From the NCBI GenBank assembly GCA_002118135.1, contig BDIU01000466.1, positions 62,160 through 126,159 on the forward strand: DNA of 64,000 nucleotides. Reading direction: 5' to 3'. A program made the position numbers and the translations under genes. This document shows, piece by piece, positions 32,501-51,562 of the stretch (position 1 is its first letter; each line of letters starts with the position of its first letter). A model generated the notes under the pieces. It was not told where the DNA came from and did no database searches. It saw only the letters and a program-made list of their open reading frames with translations. This stretch comes from Trebouxia sp. TZW2008. Lineage: Eukaryota > Chlorophyta > Trebouxiophyceae > Trebouxiales > Trebouxiaceae.

Positions 32501-34866
32501 CTTGCATTGCTTTGTGCACATACAGCATGCATTTTTACAACATGGGCTTGTAAGCCCTTGGCATGAGGGTGGAAGGCAATCAAGTCCTTGGCAGATGTTT
32601 GCAATAAAGCACGCATGTATGGCCTTTGCATGCAGATGAGCACAGCACAGCATACCTTGGGGACAATTGCATCAATGACTGCAGGCACTGAACTCACTGC
32701 TAGCTTTGGATCTGCATTCTCAGCGCTGCCTGCATCCACACACAATGCGCAATGAGCAATGCTTGTAAGATGACTGTGCAGCACAAGCAAGCTAGATAGG
32801 CTGGCAACATGGGCAGCATCCCTTTGGCACCCAAGGAGAAGGTTTAGGCAAGATACCTGCAGCTTGTGCATCAGTAAAGCGCGCCTTGGCCATGGCCCAA
32901 TCAACCACCACCTGCCTGCCAGCTAACACCTGCACAAAACAATCTTGCTCTCGGTCCTGGTTGGCACCTCAGATCTCAGCAGTGCTGTTCAAGGCACATG
33001 TGAGAGGGGTGAACAACGGTATCACCTTGGTGCGGTCACACGTGACAAGAACATACCTTGCCATTGGTGATCTTGATAGCATTTTCTGCATGTCCTCTGG
33101 TTGTGAATGTGGCAAACCCAAATCCCTTCAAGCCACCTGCAACACAATGGACAGATGTCACTGCAGGACTCTGCCTTGCTGAGGCACACAAGATAGAGCC
33201 TTGAGGGTCGAGCGTTGGTCATGCTGGTGGATGAATGCAGCGCATTGCGATAGACATGGAGGTACTCACCTGCTTCATTCCTGGGCAACGAGAGTTCCCA
33301 CACAAATCCACCTCCTGCTTCAAGTGCTGCTTTCAACTCTGCTTCCTTGACCTGCAGTTGTGCATTGATATTATAAGCTTTAAGTAAGGGACACACAACA
33401 TTAGGAACTTCTCTTTCTGACAACAATGCAATGGGGCACCATGCACAACACTCTGATCAGAGGTGCTTTTCAAGTCACGCCAAATTGACGCAAGGACAAA
33501 TTCCTGGAGAGCAAACACAGTTTATGCAATTAAACACAAGTGTAGGTGCAGGGAGGTACTGTCAGGCCAGGGGTTGTGCAAGTATTGCTCACAGCACGCC
33601 TATCTCAGCAGAAGAAAGGCAGACCTGGAAGGACAGATTACGAACAATCAGACGCCATTTCTTCAAGTGCAGCCCTTCTCCAGACACTTGACGTGCCCAC
33701 AGTGTCAATGGTTTTGTGTTGCCACCATCCTGATCCTGCTGCACCTTTTGGCGCTTTGTGCCTTTTTTGAGAGGTTGCCCCAAGGGCTGACCATGCAGCT
33801 TTGCTACAGCTGCAAGTGCTGTGCTAATGCTGTCATACAGCACAAAAACCACTTGCCCCGAGCACCCATCTTGCTTCAGCCTGGCGTGATTGATGGCAGC
33901 ATCTGTAGCAGGATCGAGAATGTCTTCAACCTGCAAATATGAGCAGCAGTCCGTCAGCGGCAACACGCTGTCAAGGAACGAACGAGAGCCTGAAAGTGGG
34001 TTGGCTGCTGGCGGCCAAGGCAATGTCATCAGCATGCTACGGGTCTGTCAAGTGATGAGAGCAGAACTGCACTATGATCATCTGCTCTGCGTGAAACACG
34101 CCTGTGATGCACCTTGAAATAGGTCAAACACGAGCCGATGTTATGTTGGCAAGCAAAAGCAGAATATTGATTGGGCAAGCACCTTGCCAGCTGCTCTTGC
34201 CAACTCCACAGCTTCAGCTTTGCAGTCTGCTTGCAGGTTGCCCAGTGCAACTGTGCGCAAGAGCTGCTGCTTGGGATTTGCTGCTGTTTTGCTGACATCC
34301 TGCTTGTTTCGAGCTTTCCTTGCAGCCTTGACACTGGTCTTGGGACCTTGGGTGAATATTTGTTGCGCCCTGGGTGCAGCAGTCTGTGCAGCACCTGTCA
34401 CTGGTGCTTGCTGGGTTGAGGAAGTAGCCTTTGCCGCAGTGGTGTTGACAGCAGGTGCAGCCTCGTCAATTTGCCCCAATTTGCGTTTCTTCCTGTCCTC
34501 AAGGGAAGCTCGCTTGACTGCTGGTTCTACCTGCAATGCATTTTCGTGATCATTCTCCTATTCTTCGTAGCAGCACCCAAGTGTGGCAGGCTATGAGATG
34601 CAGGGACCAGCTGCTCAGCTGACCTTAAGCTTCCTGCCGTTTAGCTCTGTATTGTGCAGCTGCTCTACAGCCTTCTGTGCATCTTCTGGCAGAGCGAACT
34701 GAACGAAGCCAAAGCCCTTATGACCGGTCTGAGCCTTGTCTTTCACGAGAAAACTGGTTCGCACAGGGCCGAGCTCGCTAAAGTAAGCTTCAAACTCCTC
34801 AGGCCCTGTGCTAAATGGTATGCCGCGTACAAACACAGTCCGTTTGTCATGCTTTGCGGCCTCCAT
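26557..34866 (-). CDS. RBM28: Nucleolar RNA-binding protein RBM28/NOP4, four RRMs
   Basis: Eighteen exons on the minus strand: 34866-34624, 34530-34183, 33930-33625, 33351-33270, 33136-33057, 32929-32857, 32729-32656, 32186-32052, 31494-31220, 30858-30754, 30106-29968, 29500-29297, 28818-28635, 28239-28135, 27684-27560, 27411-27340, 27198-27051 and 26729-26557, about 956 aa with all phases agreeing. RRM1 (RTVFVRGIPFS, KGFGFVQF) is in exon 1. RRM2 (RLIVRNLSFQ, KGFGFATF) spans exons 3-5, RRM3 (KTVFVRALPLD, GTAFVEF) exons 9-10, RRM4 (RLSVRNLPFT, GLGFVEF) exons 12-13. Lys/Ala/Gln-rich linkers follow, and the tail GDKLDDMVASYKAKYF ending in ITRWFE* is typical of the plant orthologues. NOP4 acts in 60S pre-ribosome assembly in the nucleolus. 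The gene is 8.3 kb for 2.9 kb of coding sequence; its introns hold two MITEs and several tandem repeats. Confidence 0.92.
28021..28135 (-). repeat. Dispersed repeat family B, copy 2 (inverted relative to copy 1)
   Basis: Read on the minus strand it gives CCACCCTCCA, TTAGCACATGATCC, TTGGAGACAGTTGATTGC, GTACGTACCTAG and GGGCCTGCTGAGCC, the block order of 20811-20935. It sits in the RBM28 intron right after the exon 14 donor; its first block partly abuts that donor. Confidence 0.8.
28484..28705 (-). repeat. Tandem duplication (120-bp unit) of the RBM28 exon 13 tail into its intron
   Basis: Exon 13 ends (minus strand) with a sequence encoding EFTEHEHAICALRQLNNNPAPFG, then the donor GTAAGC. Exactly 120 bp downstream a diverged copy encodes DFTEHEHAVCALSQLNNNPA in the same frame, followed by a duplicated CCCTTTGG and GGCAAGC in place of GGTAAGC. 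The copy is therefore an intronic relic of coding sequence with a GC-type donor at the homologous position. Confidence 0.9.
30345..30511. mobile_element. MITE related to the pogo-like element, copy in RBM28 intron 10
   Basis: The left end TACAGGAAGTTATCTTTGTA and the right end GTCGAGAGTTTTCTGTA are inverted and resemble the 25-bp terminal repeats of the element at 1604-2272. Inside are GGTTACCAAGAGATGTTGTC and CACTGCAGTCAAAATG, then a second GGTTACCAATGGCGTTGTCC. About 167 bp, no coding capacity. Confidence 0.7.
30608..30665. repeat. Short tandem repeat GAGCTATGAGCT in RBM28 intron 10
   Basis: About five diverged copies of a 10-12 bp unit (GAGCTATGAGCTATAAGCT, GAGCTACGGGCTATGAGCT). Confidence 0.85.
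31029..31180. mobile_element. Diverged MITE of the same family in RBM28 intron 9
   Basis: Shares the internal order of the copy at 30345: CAGCAATTCTCCTTACAAAG, then GGCTACC, CCCTTACATTGAAATGTC, GCTGCAGTCAGAATG and CATTGTCCTTACA. Its ends are too worn to define precisely. Confidence 0.55.
31813..31872 (+). repeat. Perfect 30-bp tandem duplication in RBM28 intron 8
   Basis: Two adjacent, almost identical 30-bp copies starting GGCAAGCTGCTGAGTAGC and ending TACACATGCAA. Confidence 0.95.
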
Positions 34867-35014
34867 GTCGTCAAACGCCGAACTTGTAAACAGCTTTGCA
34901 GCTGTACTCGTTTAAACTGCCTCTGGTTTCGGAACCCGGCGGCACTCATAGACGCTTCGACACTGCGCTGAACATTGCGCAACGCGTCAGGCCGCAAATA
35001 CAACACTTGCAGTC
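34867..35014. promoter_or_regulatory. 148-bp divergent promoter interval, RBM28 / RsfS
   Basis: The start codons of RBM28 (minus) and the RsfS gene (plus) are only 148 bp apart. The interval must serve as 5' UTR and core promoter for both, so a shared bidirectional promoter is likely. No TATA box is evident. Confidence 0.55.
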
Positions 35015-37332
35015 ATGCCGTGCTTCAGACAAGCGATGCGGATGAGCAGGCTGATCGGCGTCACCGAACACACCACAAGCTCAAACCTATTTCTTGCAGG
35101 ATCACACGCGAGCGATCCGCTAGCTAGCGTTTCAACATCATACGCAGCTCAGCAATTCAGCAGATGCTATGTTTCCGAGTCCTCTGGTGCGACATCTTTG
35201 GGTTTTAATTGCGGCAGACGCTATCTGCTGCCTACTCGTCAGCTGATTTTGCTCAACAGGGGTTGTTGCACTGGATATGCAGACAGCGTCACAGAGCCAC
35301 AGCATGGTCTTGTATGGCCGCCAACCCTTGATGCTCTGAAATCCAATCCGGTCCTGGCATATGCCCTTGAAAGTGCAGCAAAACATTCCAGGTAGCCCAC
35401 TTGTGCCATAAATGAATACACTGTTGCATTGGTTTTGCAGTAGTTAGAGTCATCAGCTGTTTGCAGGGCTGAGCTGGGTGACAGAGTTGTACAACTTCTC
35501 AGAAAACAACAAGGCAGCCGCATAGCACATAGTGAGTTGCAGCATCTCAAGGCAGGTGCCGATGTATCTGTTTTCCCTAATGACAAGAGCTTCAGTATTT
35601 GTTGCATGCCTTTAATGGTACATCATGCATGACACTGTCCCCTTCTGTATTGCAGGATGAAGACATTCAGGCAGAAATGACACAGTGTGGCTTGAAATCT
35701 GATGGTAGCAAAGTGCAGGATCTTGCTCAACTTTTTAAGGTTCTTGAGCAGCATGAATTTGCAGCACCTGAGACAGAGGCAACAGCAGGCAACAGGTGAG
35801 AAGGCAGCTGCTGCTGCTATGACAGGAAAAGACAAGAAAAGTCTATACCATTAGGCGTCGTAGTGGGACCCTCTGTCTGAAGAGGCAGCCCGGGATTGCT
35901 GCTTTCAAAGTAGCAACCTGTCATGACAGGCACCAGTACTGTCTGGTAGTGCATTTCTCCTGATCAATATGTCTCAATTGTTGCACATGTATGTCTTGTG
36001 CAAGAAGCCCTGAAAAGAGACATTCAGATCTTTAACAGACTCGAAATGAAAGTGTGACTCAGGAAGTACATGCTGTCTTTGTTTTACATAAACTTCTGCT
36101 CAGCAATTGTCTGAACAAAAAACAGTTAAACTAATACGCTTATGCTGCTCAGCCATGGCATCACATGACCAATTTCTGTCATATACATCAATGAAGACTG
36201 GTTACCAAGTATCAGTACAGTACTCTCCATATAACGACTGCATTGATTACCCAATGTCCTTGCATCAAATTGTCTTTACTCAGAAGTACCACTGGAGTCA
36301 GAACGATGTGATTGGTTACTGATGGCGTTGGCATTACATCAAGAGTGTCCTTATAGGGTGTGTCCTTACAAAGAGAGTTGAGTGTAGTGCCGTGACTGCA
36401 GGGAGGCAGAAGAACCTGCTACGCGAGATGACGGCCCCACTGCAATCAGCGGAACAGAACAGCTGCCATATGCCACCATTGCAAGCCCTCTCGAAGTAAG
36501 CTTTGTGACAATACGATGTTAGCAGCTTTGCTGACCTTGGCCAACAGCATTGCCTGCAAGCAATGCTGTTCAAACAGTGAGCAGGAGCAGCACCTGCTGT
36601 GCTAAAGTGTGTGTAACAGGTAACATCATGGTGCTCTTGCAGATTGCCAACATGTTGGTCGCTGCCAAGACAGATGACGTGTGCATCATGGATGTGTCAA
36701 GGCAGTGCACTTTCACAGAAACCATGGTACTGGCCACAGGCAGATCACATCGACATGTACAGGCTGCAGCTTCAGCTGTTGCGCATCAGGTCTCTTCCAT
36801 GCACCCAATATGCTTTGCCAGTGTCTCACTTCAGTATTGCAGGCATAAGTCACCTCCTACATCCCCAAAGCAATTGTGCTGACCTTGCCTTTAGTCATCA
36901 AACTGCTGGTGCGCTCCTGTCCCTTTGCTTGATGCGAAGGCTTGGTAGTGCATTGTTTGAGATGTTCTGGTACACTGCAGTTGTCTCTGCGCTGCACTGA
37001 TGCAGCGCCAGGTGCTCAACCCAAAGTCGAAGGTGAAGATGGGTCAGACTGGCTGGTTGTCGATGCAGGTCAGATCCTCAGACTTGTGCTGTCTTGTGGC
37101 ATTTCTGCACTGTGCAACAAAGCTGCTTGAGCTAGGTGATGAGAAAACCTTCGGAAGCTGTACTGTGTGTGAGCTGGGCAATCTTGCTTTCCTTGCAGGT
37201 AGCGTCATTGTTCACGTGTTTAATGAGGATGCCAGGGCAACATATGACCTGGATGGACTGTGGAAGTTGGCTGACAACTACACCAGAGTGTCACCTGAAA
37301 GCACGAATTTGCAGAGCGTCTCTGCAGGGTGA
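35015..37332 (+). CDS. Ribosomal silencing factor RsfS/Iojap, organellar
   Basis: Exons are 35015-35391, 35467-35551, 35656-35795, 36643-36789, about 37006-37068 and 37199-37332. The first exon is a long Ser/Arg-rich presequence, so plastid or mitochondrial targeting is likely. Exon 2 (RAELGDRVVQLLRKQQGSR) joins exon 3 (DEDIQAEMTQCGL) across a GC donor, AAG|GCAGGT. Exons 4-6 carry the Iojap domain: IANMLVAAKTDDVCIMDVSR and VLATGRSHRHVQAAA, then DGSDWLVVDA and VIVHVFNEDARATYDLDGLW. RsfS binds ribosomal protein L14 and blocks subunit joining. Phases at junctions 3-4 and 4-5 do not match as drawn, so one small exon or different splice sites are missed there. The C-terminal domain assignment is firm. 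Confidence 0.85.
36216..36386. mobile_element. MITE related to the pogo-like element, copy in an RsfS intron
   Basis: The left end TACAGTACTCTCCATATAAC(GAC) and the right end ACAAAGAGAGTTGAGTGTA (preceded by GTCCTT) are imperfect inverted repeats. They match the 25-bp repeat of the 1604-2272 element at most positions, and both ends carry TA. Inside are GATTACCCAATGTCCTTGCA and GGTTACTGATGGCGTTGG. 171 bp. Confidence 0.72.
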
Positions 37333-37633
37333 AACAGTTCAGCGCAGATCAGCAAATAGTTATGTCACATTGTGACAACGCTTCCCTGCATTCAACGCAT
37401 ATTGCTGCAGCATTAATAATATTATTTAACATCGAAGAAACAGGTTGCGCACTTGACGCTGTCATTCAATACAGTGACGCAACTACACCTTGCGATGCTT
37501 GAAGTGAATGTTGCAACTTATGGCACACACGATCAGACCTGTTGACTCGATAAGATTTTGGAATAACTTTTCTTCCTCTTAGTCAGCACGAATGGCAGCC
37601 TGAGTTTACAATCCGTTGACTTGCAACGATGTG
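37333..37633. other. Intergenic region, nothing recognised
   Basis: Separates the RsfS stop from the start of the CFAP119-like gene. It includes an AT-rich patch near 37410-37430 but no identifiable element. Confidence 0.5.
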
Positions 37634-39579
37634 ATGTCACGAGTCAAGCAGCGCTGGGCGCTTCAGCCAGCAGAGCGCGGGCTTGTGAGTATTGCTGCGT
37701 GTTTCCTCATGCCCGGCCTACCGAAATTCTCCGTACAAGCTTTGTCTGCTGAGCAACTAGACAAATACACTCTCAACCAGTCGGGTGACTTGGCTGCGAG
37801 GTGATACATATACAGATAGATGACTTGCTTCTTTACCTGAACGCCGCAAACACCTGCCAAGCCTTCTTGCGCGATGCAGGGAGATTGCTGACGCCTTAGG
37901 CTTGGCTGACTATCAACATGATGCTGCAACTGCTGTCTGCTTGGACTATGTTAGCTATGTGCTGAGGTAAGTGCTGTCAATTGCTTGCTAGAGAAAGTGC
38001 TGTTTGTCAACAACGAAGGTGCACTGAAATTTCGTGACCAGCCTGCCGCATCATGCAGCTTCGCTCAATCAGAAAACTTCTCTCAGAAGCAAAGTGAATA
38101 CATTCTGAGCCTTGCACAGCAATTGCTGCATCAGACTGCAGGTAGGTGCGTAGTGTTTTCTGACTGCTATGCCATTTCCAGCCGTTTGCAGTTGCACTGG
38201 CTGCACAAGCTTTTGACTGCAGATGGTGGCACCCTTGATCAGTTGCACAGCACGCTGCGACGACAGTTGACAGCAGCTGATCAGGTATGGTTTGACTTTA
38301 GATCTGCCATTTACTGTCCACCTCTGTGCGGACTTTTGAGCCAAGTTAGCATCACTCAAGACAATGCAAGTTGCGTGATGACTCAGTATGTCGTGCTGCA
38401 CGCTACAGGAGAGCAGTCTGTTTCTGCCGAAGCAGGTCTCACAGATTGCCCACTTTTTCAATCACACCTTGTTCGCTCACAGCAAGCTATACAGCTTCCT
38501 CTTCACACAGCCTCAGGCGCACGATGAACAAAGAGTGACGCTGCAGGTCTGCAGTGATCTGTTGCATCACATACCCCACGTGCCTGCTACACATACATTT
38601 GCTATGTACATATACTAGTGTTTGCATATACAGTCAGTTTACACCCTCTACGCACAGCTCCATGCAAATACAAATTACTGTCTGTCTGCCTGCTTTGTCT
38701 ATTGTGCCCTACCTGCTGGTTGCTGCAGACTTATGCAGGATCCTCCTGCAATGATCAGTATGATGAAAAGATCTTGTCTTTAATGTGAAGCGTCTTACTT
38801 GATAAGACAGTGAGCTATGCATGCCATAAGGACCAGCTTTGGCACAGATCGCCTGAGGCTATCTTGATCGCCATCAAGAAATTATCATAGTGAATATTCA
38901 AATGCGCAGTGCATGGAATGCTCCATGCAAGCTGCAGGTGGAGACAGCAGTTGTGCAGCCTCTGAAGGATGCTCTGACAGAGGAACAATGGGCAAAGCAC
39001 AATGCAGATATAGCCGCCACCCAAGAGGCTCGCAGGCAAGCAGATGAAGCTGCTGAGCAGCAGCGGCAGCAGACAGAAGCGCAAGCTGCACAGCAGCTGG
39101 CTGCAGAGCAGGCCGCAGCTGAACGTCAATCCAAGCTTACTAAGGTGATCAACTGCGCTGTTTGCAGACATTGCACATTGTGCTCTGATGTGATGGCAAG
39201 CAAGCTGCAAATGAGCGGACTGGCTTGCTTAGGGTTTGCTCTGGCGTTTTTTCCAGTGACACAAGGCCGCGATGCACAAACCAAGTCAGATGCAAAACAA
39301 ATATCTACAATTGCACCGTCTGCTGTTGTGTTTGGCTTTCACATCAAGATCAACTTGATCAGTTAGCTGCAGCATTAAGGCCAGCTGTGACTTTTATTTT
39401 TTGTTGTGTAGCCAGTGCAGACACTTGAAGAGGCAGTGGAGCAAGCTGTTGCACAGAGGGTGGAGGCTGAGCGCAAGGTACTGGAGGCTGAGTATCACCA
39501 GAGAGAAGCCGCTTTGCTGGATACAGTGACACAGCTTGAAGCCAAGCTAGCAGCAACACCAGCATCCAAAAAGAAGTGA
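37634..39579 (+). CDS. CFAP119/CCDC189-like (DUF4464) cilium-associated coiled-coil protein
   Basis: Seven exons: 37634-37800, 37862-37966, 38059-38141, 38223-38284, 38436-38546, 38938-39144 and 39412-39579, giving 300 aa with all phases consistent. The N-terminal half has TAVCLDYVSYVLSFAQSENF followed by SQKQSEYILSLAQQLL, the pattern LDxxxYxLxFAxExxFSxxQ of the DUF4464 family. Then comes QIAHFFNHTLFAHSKLYSFL. The C-terminal half is a long charged coiled coil (EARRQADEAAEQQRQQ, VEAERKVLEAEYHQREAALL) ending KKK*. Members are found in cilia and flagella of algae and animals. I assign the family from pattern memory and with moderate confidence; CABCOCO1-type proteins have a similar layout. Intron 1 (61 nt, donor GTGATA) is the weakest splice call. 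Confidence 0.5.
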
Positions 39580-40078
39580 TTGCTGACCCTGATGCCTGAG
39601 ACTGAACTAATTCCCTTTCAATAAAGATGTGATTGATGAACACACGTGACTTTCAATCGTTTGCACATTGATCGATTGCACGACATTGGCATGGCATGGA
39701 CATCGATGGCGCCTGCCAGCAACCCTCAACCAGTCTGATGTCCGTGACAGAGCTTCATCAATGTAAGCTGGTGTCATGCACCCGAGCCTGTCAGATATGG
39801 GGCTTGAATCAAAATTTGCAGCAGCATAACAAGCCGTTAGTGTGTGAGACAATTTGGGTTTCTAGGTTTCTGCCTGCTTTAGGTTTTACGTGCAGCTTCG
39901 CAGACAGGCACTGATCACGCTGTTTCGTTCTTTGCGAAGTGCGCTGGGTGTAAAGAGCTGAGCGGCTCGATCAACACTGGGCAGGCGTAAACTTGTCGCC
40001 CTAGCAACCTGCAGTTTCTGTGCGAATTGACAGCGCGCCCGGTGCGGCAAGGTGATGCTGTAGCTTCAAGAGCCCAGT
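39580..40078. other. Intergenic region, nothing recognised
   Basis: Between the CFAP119-like stop and PRP22. An AATAAAG-like signal at 39620-39626 may be a polyadenylation signal. No gene seen. Confidence 0.45.
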
Positions 40079-48001
<7,923 letters not shown>

Positions 48002-48374
48002 GCACCACTTTGCAGCTTTTGGGCTTTTGCTGTCATTCTTGCACTTTCAGTGATGTTCTGCTTGCTGTGGTGTTTCTTGTCATTTGATCCTAAATTGTGA
48101 CGCAAAATACCGTGCCATCAGTGTTTCTGTGGAGTTCAATAGCTTTGTACCGTCATTTGAGACTGGTGGACATCAGACGAAAATTGGCGTCATGAATTGC
48201 TTGCATGACTTCCAGGCTGACTTGCAGGTCTGTAATCTGCTGCTTGTATCATCCATTTGAGTCATAGAGCAGCATATGGAATGCCTGATTAGGTCAAAAT
48301 ACAAACAGCACCGTGTTGCAGGCTTGTTGAGCCACACGACGAGCTGCAAACCACAGTACTTGTGTATCAGGCAT
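48002..48374. other. Intergenic region, nothing recognised
   Basis: Between the PRP22 stop and the next start codon. No motif or open frame with support. Confidence 0.5.
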
Positions 48375-49552
48375 ATGCGGTTGCTGACAGCAAATTGTTG
48401 CCGGGTCTGCGCTGCGTCGGTCCAAAGTTACCGCGTGCACGCAAACCATTCTGTAACAGGTCCAGTCAACGGAGAACAGAAGCGCAAGCAAACTGCACGT
48501 CAGGTCCTGCGACTAATTGCCGGTCAGCGGCTGCCAGATATATCCAGAGTGAGTGCGTACGTGCGTAAGCAGTGATAGACGCCATTTTCACAATAGATGA
48601 TCACTGCAGGAGCGGCAGTTGCTTGCTTCGTTGCATTTGCTTCCTGCTCCACGAGTGCCTGCGCACTGGCTGCTCTTGGCAAAATATGTCCAAACTTATG
48701 GTCCTGATGCGGTACATCAGCAGCTAGGCAAGACTGTCTTTCGTGTGCCAGACGTTGAACACGCTTCAGGTCAGCAGTGGATGCTCTGTCTAACTCAAGC
48801 CCTGACTGAAGCCAGAAGCACCAGGGCCCAATTCAGAGCACAGTGTATACTGGTAGAATGCAGGTGCTCCCTGACAGCCCAGCCTACAGCAAAGCGTTTT
48901 CTGTATCCACAGCTGAATAAGTTTCTTGCAGACCTGTTTGCCAGCATACCATATGCAGTGGCTCTATCTCGTCTACCCAAGGTGACAGGGTTTATTTGTG
49001 GCAACAAGTCAGCGTGCTAGATGTTAAAAGCATGGCTGCCCGCATGCAGGTGGATCTAAACAGATTTGACCTCTTTCATGCGCACTTGTTTTGCACACAG
49101 AACCACTTGCTGGGGATGCTGTTTCATGCAAAAGAGTATCCAGCATTTGACAAGGAGGACTTTCCCATAAATTTGGGCTACTGTCAGCAGAACAGCATAC
49201 TGAAATACAATGAGCAAGCTATGAACATGCGTAATTTGATCTGGTTTCAGGCAAGATAGCTGAGCAATCATGCACTGGCTGGCTGTTTGGCACCACCTGC
49301 TTGTGACTTCACAAGCCAAGTGCTATGACAAGCCTGCAGCTATGGCTAGACAAGCATTCAGTGATTGTGCTGCAGGGCCGCATGTGTGCATTAGATGTTG
49401 GGCCAAGCAGCATCCTGCACCATGAACTGATCATGGATGGCTTGCAAGATGTGCGGACTGTGCTGGAGTCTGATTTTGGGGAGAGTGTTGTAGACATCAA
49501 CTACTTTGCATCCCTTCCTGCTGCTCCTCAGCATCGCCTCTTTCTTTGCTGA
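48375..49552 (+). CDS. Conserved-looking protein of unknown function, 265 aa
   Basis: Five exons: 48375-48548, 48610-48769, 48932-48981, 49050-49250 and 49340-49552, with all phases consistent. The fourth intron uses a GC donor, CAG|GCAAGA. The N-terminus (MRLLTANCCRVCAASVQSYR) could be a mitochondrial presequence. Recognisable texture includes RQVLRLIAGQRLPDISRERQ, then TYGPDAVHQQLGKTVFRVPD, MLFHAKEYPAFDKEDFPIN, and near the end RMCALDVGPSSILHHELIMD. The third exon is short (50 nt) and its boundaries are the least certain. The residues look strongly constrained (no low complexity, intact frames), but I do not recognise the family and assign no function. Confidence 0.6.
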
Positions 49553-50248
49553 TCAGTTCAATCATCAGCATGCGTTCAGAGGCAGTCAGGTGGTTTAGGG
49601 TTTAGGGCATGTGTCAGGGATGAGTGGGACCTGCAGGTATCAAACTCTGGCTGAAAAGAACACATTGGTCATAAGAAAGCATTTGTGTGAAGCAGAAGCT
49701 GCGTACACAGATGCTTTGTGCAGCTCAGCACAGACCACGCACAGTACGGTGCAGTCACTAGTGTCTAGAGACAGTCATACAGCTCTTGCTCATTGCTGCA
49801 ACTCACACAGTGTTTGAACATGCATCAATCTAGCAGGCCCTGCACAGTGTCTGATATGTAGCACTACCTTCCACGGCAGTATGCTTGAGACAAGCTGTGC
49901 AGTACCATGCAATGTCATTGCGATGCTAGCCTTTGCTCCACCTGCAGGATCAGGAGACAAGTTCAGTAGCACAAGTCTATGTCGATTCTGCTGTGCAGGT
50001 GACGCTGTCTGGGCTGAGCAGCTCTGAAACATGCACAATTCAGTGAGAGACAGCACTGGTGGGAGAGAGGTCAGTTGCAGTGAGTTGCTGTTTGATACTG
50101 AACACTCATTGTCAGCAGCTTCCAACGCAGCTTCAGCTGACTTCACAGCTCAATGCTACAGATGCAACAGCAACAGAACAAGCAATATTCCGTGCTATGT
50201 CATGCGGCATCTTTATGAGCTCAGGCACAATCTGTATTGCAGATGTTC
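49553..50248. other. Convergent intergenic region with a two-unit TTTAGGG motif
   Basis: No gene is supported. At 49594-49607 there are two adjacent TTTAGGG units, the plant/green-algal telomere repeat. Two units are too few to be a telomere and may be chance or a residual interstitial site. Confidence 0.5.
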
Positions 50249-51434
50249 TCATGCCGAGGCCATCAGCACTGTTACCTCAGCCTTTACAATATGCAGTGCG
50301 CTGTCATCCAGCTCTCCCAGAAGGGCCATAACAGCGTACAGTACATTGGAGCTAGAGCCAGCATTGTTGCTCAAGGCATTGCGCCTGTTGAAGCTTGCTG
50401 GTGAACGGGGCAAGCTTGCAGGTGGCACTGTGCCTGACACTGCACCTGGTGCATTGCTTGCTTGGCTGGCTGCTGTGGGCTGAGGCCCTTTCTGCAAGAA
50501 ATAGCAGGCAAAATCAGCAGGTGCAAACTTGACAATGGAGTCAAAGCCAGCAGAACACGTACCCCAAGTGCAGCCTGCAGTTCAGCTGCTTTGTGCACTT
50601 GTCCCAGCATAGCACTCGGCTCAACTGGCAGTTGTAAGGAAGCTTTGTTGTTGGATGGAGATGGCACCAGAGTTGCTGATGGCATCTCTGTCTTTGGCTG
50701 AGCTGCAGCAGTTGCTTGCTCACTGCTTGGTCTTTCTTTAATGCTGACATCATCGTTGTCTAATTTTGTCAGCTTTGGTAGTAGCTGCAGCACCTGGCAA
50801 CCACTCGAGCAAAGGTGTGAGCAGATTGGACTTCATTGAGCACAGGCTTGTCATGGACATACCTTTCGTCTGTATTGTGGTATGTCTGCACATGGGTTGT
50901 CTGACAACCACAGCACATGCAACTCTGGCAAGTGTGCAAGCCACCGTACTTCCTCTATATCTGTCACCTGGTCAATGCATGCTCTTGCTAAGCGAGCTCA
51001 TTAGATTTGCAGAAATTGCATCATGTTTGGCTGAAGATTAGGCTTGCAGTACCTCATTCTTCCTCAAATACAGCTCTTGCAGCTTGATGCATTGAGAGAA
51101 GTCCCTGTGCATAAATCACTAGCATTTGCTCTGTTGTTTTCAGCTGTAATTGTTTGTAAGCCTGGCTGTCGACATATCGCTCGTGCAAAAGCTTGAAGCT
51201 CACTTGAGAGAAGATATTTTGTTGACAGACAATGAAAGAACTTCCACACTGGGCATCTGGGATAGAATGGAAATATCAGACAGATCCTGACCCCAGCAAT
51301 TTAGGCTTTTGACATCATCAAGCCTGCGCAGCAAAATTGTTGCCTACATAACAACGCAGGACCTAAATGTGGCACACTGACTGCTTTTGGCACATCACGG
51401 CCTACCGATCCACGCGTGTCTTGCTCTTGACCAT
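50249..51434 (-). CDS. CFAP410: CFAP410 (C21orf2/LRRC76) cilium-associated LRR protein
   Basis: Six exons on the minus strand: 51434-51406, 51323-51204, 51104-51053, 50967-50863, 50793-50563 and 50491-50249, giving 259 aa (human 256) with all phases consistent. The order of blocks follows CFAP410: [10 protein letters not shown], then [19 protein letters not shown] (LRR 1), [36 protein letters not shown] and [20 protein letters not shown], and the LRR cap [19 protein letters not shown] disordered linker follows, then the C-terminal helical domain [20 protein letters not shown], which in the human protein tetramerises. CFAP410 works at the basal body and in DNA-damage signalling with NEK1. The last exon reads through a possible donor (GTAACA) to the stop. 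Confidence 0.9.
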
Positions 51435-51562
51435 TTGCTCGCTGAGGGCAACCTTTAGCCCCAATCCGTCAGACACAAGACTTGACATAGCGTGTTCACG
51501 AGCTGCAGTGATCAGTGAGTCTTGACTTCACACGGACCCGCGATTCCAGACTTCTAAGTGCA

